This document shows positions 60,870 to 64,000 of a stretch of DNA of 64,000 bases, one piece after another. The number at the start of each line of letters is the position of its first letter. Position 1 is the stretch's first letter. The DNA is from an uncultured Lachnospiraceae bacterium (GTDB taxonomy: Bacteria > Bacillota > Clostridia > Lachnospirales > Lachnospiraceae): contig CAJTSL010000005.1 of assembly GCA_910578845.1 (NCBI GenBank), positions 403 to 64,402 on the forward strand, in the 5' to 3' direction. The notes below the pieces were generated by a model that saw only the letters and a list, made by a program, of their open reading frames with translations, had not been told where the DNA came from and did not search any database. The position numbers were made by a program, and so were the translations under genes.

Positions 60870-61400
60870 ATGAAAGAAACCATGCAGGAAGAAGAAAAGC
60901 AGATTTATCTGCGGCTGATGCAGGAAACCGATACGGACAATATCGTCGCGTGGAGGAATAATCCGCGTGTACGGCATAATTTTATCTATCAGGATTTATT
61001 TACGGCGCAGGGGCATTTGAACTGGATCCGGACGCAAGTAGAGCCCGGTCATGTAGTACAGTTCATCATTTGTGAGAAAACGTCCGGGCGTGCAGTGGGA
61101 AGCGTCTATATCAGGGATATTGACAGAGAGAATAAATGGGCGGAATACGGGATTTTCATTGGAGAAGACGATGCGGTAGGAAAAGGGTATGGTACACAGG
61201 CTGCAAGGGAAATGATTTCGTACGCATTTTCGGAATTACCGTTGGAGGCGCTATATTTAAGGGTCTTTGCGGATAATGCCGGAGCGAGGAAAAGTTATGA
61301 AAAAGCGGGATTTCGGCTGTTGCCCGGCAGGCAGGATGAGGTTGATACAAAAGATGGCGTCAGGAAAGTAATCTTCTATGGGATTGAGAAAGAAACATAA
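60870..61400 (+). CDS. GNAT acetyltransferase, possible WecD- or PseH-like
   Basis: A 176-aa GNAT-fold enzyme: IYLRLMQETDTDNIVAWRNNPRVR at the N-terminus (as in sugar N-acetyltransferases such as PseH), AVGSVYIRDIDRE, AEYGIFIGEDDAVGKGYGTQAARE (acetyl-CoA pyrophosphate loop, about 89-111) and NAGARKSYEKAGF. The start at 60870 has GGAG upstream and drops a long in-frame overlap with the previous gene. It could acetylate the WecE-like product or be the missing PseH step; the sequence alone does not decide. Confidence 0.85.
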   Translation: MKETMQEEEKQIYLRLMQETDTDNIVAWRNNPRVRHNFIYQDLFTAQGHLNWIRTQVEPGHVVQFIICEKTSGRAVGSVYIRDIDRENKWAEYGIFIGEDDAVGKGYGTQAAREMISYAFSELPLEALYLRVFADNAGARKSYEKAGFRLLPGRQDEVDTKDGVRKVIFYGIEKET

Positions 61401-61453
61401 GAGGGTATATTCAGAGGGAGCATTGCGCATAAAAGGAGTAGAGAGGCGGGCAT

Positions 61454-62389
61454 ATGAGTCAATTAATTAGTTTTGTGATACCATGCTACCGTTCGGCAAA
61501 GACAATCCGGAATGTGGTGGAGGAAGTAAGCGCAGCCATGGAAGGGTTAAAACAGTACCGGTATGAGATTATTTTGGTAAACGACGGTTCCCCGGATGAG
61601 ACATTTGAAGTGATCCGCAGCATTTGTGAGAAGAGAAAGGAAATTTGCGGCGTCAACCTTGCTAAGAATTTCGGGCAGCATGCGGCTCTGATGGCAGGGT
61701 TTCGGCGTGTGCACGGCGATATTGTCGTATGCTTGGATGACGATGGGCAAACGCCTGCGGATGAGGTGGGCAAGCTGCTTGGCAAAATAGAAGAAGGCTA
61801 TGATGCCGTTTATGCCAGATATGAACATAAACAGCATTCCCTTTTCCGTAATTTCGGCAGTAAAGTCAATGAATGGATGACAAGGATCATGCTGGGGAAG
61901 CCGAAGGAATTATATATATCGAGTTATTTTGCAGTGAAAAGATTCGTTGTGGATGAGATGGCGCGGTATGAGAACCCATATCCCTATGTCATAGGGCTGC
62001 TCCTGCGTACGACGAACAAGGTGGCCAATGTGGATGTGAAACACAGGGAGAGGGAAGTCGGGGTGTCCGGTTATACGCTAGGGAAACTGCTGGCGCTCTG
62101 GTTTAATGGGTTTACGGCATTTAGCATCAAGCCGCTGCGGATTGCTACGGCGCTCGGCGCTTTTGTAGCGGGGGCAGGATTTTTGTATGGGATTTATACG
62201 GTGATTAAGAAGTTTGTCAACCCGGACGTCGTGATCGGCTTCAGTTCCCTGATGTCGGCGATTGTCTTTATCGGGGGTATGATTATGTTAATGCTTGGCA
62301 TCATTGGGGAATATATCGGCAGGATCTATATCTCGCTGAATAATTCTCCGCAGTATGTGGTCAGAGAGTGTGTCGATGAAAGAGAATGA
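61454..62389 (+). CDS. GtrB/ArnC-like glycosyltransferase (GT2)
   Basis: A 311-aa protein: ISFVIPCYRSAKTIRNVV, ILVNDGSPDETF, NLAKNFGQHAALMAGF, CLDDDGQTPADEV (metal site, about 97) and two C-terminal membrane segments (about 230-250 and 258-285) with MLGIIGEYIGRIYIS. It is close to ArnC-type enzymes that load an amino sugar onto undecaprenyl phosphate, which would fit the aminotransferase and GNAT upstream. The stop overlaps the start of the next gene by 14 bases. Confidence 0.9.
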   Translation: MSQLISFVIPCYRSAKTIRNVVEEVSAAMEGLKQYRYEIILVNDGSPDETFEVIRSICEKRKEICGVNLAKNFGQHAALMAGFRRVHGDIVVCLDDDGQTPADEVGKLLGKIEEGYDAVYARYEHKQHSLFRNFGSKVNEWMTRIMLGKPKELYISSYFAVKRFVVDEMARYENPYPYVIGLLLRTTNKVANVDVKHREREVGVSGYTLGKLLALWFNGFTAFSIKPLRIATALGAFVAGAGFLYGIYTVIKKFVNPDVVIGFSSLMSAIVFIGGMIMLMLGIIGEYIGRIYISLNNSPQYVVRECVDERE

Positions 62390-64000
62390 ATTGCAGATTA
62401 GACTGAAATTGAATATTTTTGCTTTTTTGATTGCAACGGCCGGAACACTATGCTTTCCGCAGATCATGAACTTAAAGGAGAATACGCTGGGCTTTACGAA
62501 CAGCATTTTCTCGGTGTTTGTCTGGCTTTTGTCTTTTTATGCCGTTAATTTATCATTGCATACGATTGACTTAGCGGATAAGAGGGGATGGAAGATAGCA
62601 GGCATATTGTCATTCTTGTTTACGGCGGCGATGCTTTTTGGCGTTAGGCTGGAAGCGGAAGGAAATGTGAATTTTAAAGACTGGCGGCTTTGGGTCACGT
62701 TGCCGGTCTTGACCTGTTTTTTTGTGATCTTAGTACGAAAATCCTGGAATTTCCTGGGGAATGTGGAGAGAAAGAAGGAAACGTATGCGTCATATGTAAA
62801 AATATCCGCGGCTCCAATGGGGGCAAGGGCGCTCAGGCATCCTAATGTTCTGGCATTTGTATTCTTGTTTCTATGCTGGCTGCCGGTTCTCCTGGCCGTA
62901 TATCCGGGATTTTTCGTTTATGATGCGCAAGATGAGTATTTGCAGGTTGCGTCCAGGACCTTTACGACGCACCACCCGCTCGTGCATGTACTGATGTTAG
63001 GCGGCATTATCTGTGCGGTCCATAAAGTAACGGATTCCTATAATCTGGGGATTGCCTGCTATACGGTTGTACAGATGTTTTTGACAGCGGGAGGATTTAC
63101 CGTCTTGTTAGCTTATTTTCGGCAAAGAAAGGTGTCTAAGATTATCCGTATCCTTGCATTGCTCTACTTTGCGCTGTTCCCTGTGATTGTCATGTTTACG
63201 TTATGCTCGGCAAAGGATGCTGTCTTTACGACGGCGCTGCTTTTGCTATTGGTATGCATGTTGGAGATGGGACGTTCGCCGGAGCGGTTCTTTGCTTCCC
63301 CAAAGGGCATGGCATTTTTTGTTGTCAGTGCGCTCACAATGCTTTTATTCCGTAAAAACGGCGTCTATGCTTTTGTCTTCATGGTGCCCGTGCTGCTATT
63401 CTTTCATAAGAAACACCGGAAAAAAATGGGCATGCTGCTTGGCATTATCTTTGCCCTGTATTTTCTGGTCAATAGTTCGTTAACGATCCTCCTGCATGCC
63501 CAGAATGAGGAGAACCAGGAAATCCTGACTGTGCCGATCCAACAGCTTTCCAGAACTTATAAATTTAATAAAGAAGTATTTTCCGATGAGCAAATTAGGA
63601 CTTTACATGAGATTTTGCCGGAAGAAGCATTGGTGCTATATAATCCGAAGCTTTCCGATCCGGTCAAATATCATTTCCGGAATGCGGCTTTTACGAAGGA
63701 CAAATCAAAATATTTGAAGTTATGGATAGAAATCGGTTTGAAAAAGCCGTTATCTTATATCAATGCGTGGCTTGCCAACTCCTATGGGTTCTGGTATCCT
63801 GACACGGTGATTGACGTTTATTCGGGCAATACGGTCTTTACGTTTACGTATCGGGACAGTTCCTATTTTGGCTATGAAGTAGAAGAACCTGGCTACAGGG
63901 ACAGCAAGATTCCCTGGCTGGATGAGGCATACCGGAGGCTGTCATTAGAAGTGGAACAGGAGAAGATGCCTATTATATCAATGTTGTACTCTCCTGGCGG
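62376..64000 (+). CDS. DUF6020-like polytopic membrane protein (partial, runs off the window)
   Basis: A reading frame open from the ATG at 62376 to the window end (541 codons, no stop). It has about 10 membrane segments and, in its first large loop, VYDAQDEYLQVASRTFTTH, then HPLVHVLMLGG and LCSAKDAVFTTALLLLL. This is the layout of the DUF6020 family found in clostridial surface-sugar loci, of GT-C-like nature. It overlaps the GtrB-like gene by 14 bases, so the two likely act as a pair, lipid-sugar maker and user. Confidence 0.82.
   Translation, partial: MKENELQIRLKLNIFAFLIATAGTLCFPQIMNLKENTLGFTNSIFSVFVWLLSFYAVNLSLHTIDLADKRGWKIAGILSFLFTAAMLFGVRLEAEGNVNFKDWRLWVTLPVLTCFFVILVRKSWNFLGNVERKKETYASYVKISAAPMGARALRHPNVLAFVFLFLCWLPVLLAVYPGFFVYDAQDEYLQVASRTFTTHHPLVHVLMLGGIICAVHKVTDSYNLGIACYTVVQMFLTAGGFTVLLAYFRQRKVSKIIRILALLYFALFPVIVMFTLCSAKDAVFTTALLLLLVCMLEMGRSPERFFASPKGMAFFVVSALTMLLFRKNGVYAFVFMVPVLLFFHKKHRKKMGMLLGIIFALYFLVNSSLTILLHAQNEENQEILTVPIQQLSRTYKFNKEVFSDEQIRTLHEILPEEALVLYNPKLSDPVKYHFRNAAFTKDKSKYLKLWIEIGLKKPLSYINAWLANSYGFWYPDTVIDVYSGNTVFTFTYRDSSYFGYEVEEPGYRDSKIPWLDEAYRRLSLEVEQEKMPIISMLYSPG

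Overview
The window looks like a chromosomal segment of a Gram-positive clostridium, most likely a Lachnospiraceae member. The reasons are strong GGAGG-type ribosome sites, moderate GC, an EpsG-type polymerase, a BceRS/BceAB module, a Spo0A-type DNA-binding protein and DUF6020/LIC_10190-type membrane proteins. This assignment is inference from gene families, not from a database search.

Layout. Positions 1-504 hold the 3' end of a 23S rRNA followed directly by tRNA-Asn, tRNA-Glu and tRNA-Cys and a terminator; no 5S gene fits between 23S and the tRNAs. Positions 700-5720 hold an exported alpha/beta hydrolase, a DUF3048 lipoprotein, a 52-bp tandem repeat, rfbD, a YuiD-type PAP2 protein and an AraC regulator. 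From about 5.9 to 64 kb the window is a very large surface-polysaccharide/glycosylation island that runs off the right end. Its parts are GDP-fucose synthesis (gmd, fcl, manC), an initiating sugar-phosphate transferase with a Wzz-like protein, an EpsG-like polymerase and many GT2/GT4 glycosyltransferases (11.9-22.7 kb), and a dispersed pseudaminic acid pathway (pseB, pseC, pseG, pseF, pseI, with a GNAT protein at 60.9 kb as the only acetyltransferase candidate). A GT52/polysialyltransferase-like enzyme, a PglK-like ABC flippase, GtrA, two GtrB-like transferases, an acyltransferase and at least six GT-C-like or uncharacterised polytopic proteins complete it.

Interruptions. A BceRS two-component system and BceAB transporter (32.2-40.8 kb) are split by two extra full-length ABC exporters. 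A Vsr-like nuclease without its usual methyltransferase lies at 41.5 kb. A minus-strand trio (methyltransferase, fold-III PLP decarboxylase, ATP-grasp ligase) lies at 44.0-47.2 kb. An AT-rich four-gene operon with its own promoter and terminator lies at 47.4-50.2 kb: a CxxCxxCxxC/metallo-beta-lactamase/zinc-ribbon protein plus three small proteins that I do not recognise. That operon is my best candidate for an undescribed system.

Working together. The nucleotide sugars (GDP-L-fucose, CMP-pseudaminic acid, probably dTDP-rhamnose and a 4-amino-sugar) feed lipid-linked repeat-unit assembly. Export can be by the PglK-like flippase and polymerisation by the EpsG-like protein. The GtrA/GtrB and GT-C proteins suggest a second, polyprenyl-phosphate-sugar route for outside-face decoration. 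Several families of hairpin repeats and one MITE-like element sit between genes of the island, often at boundaries of modules.
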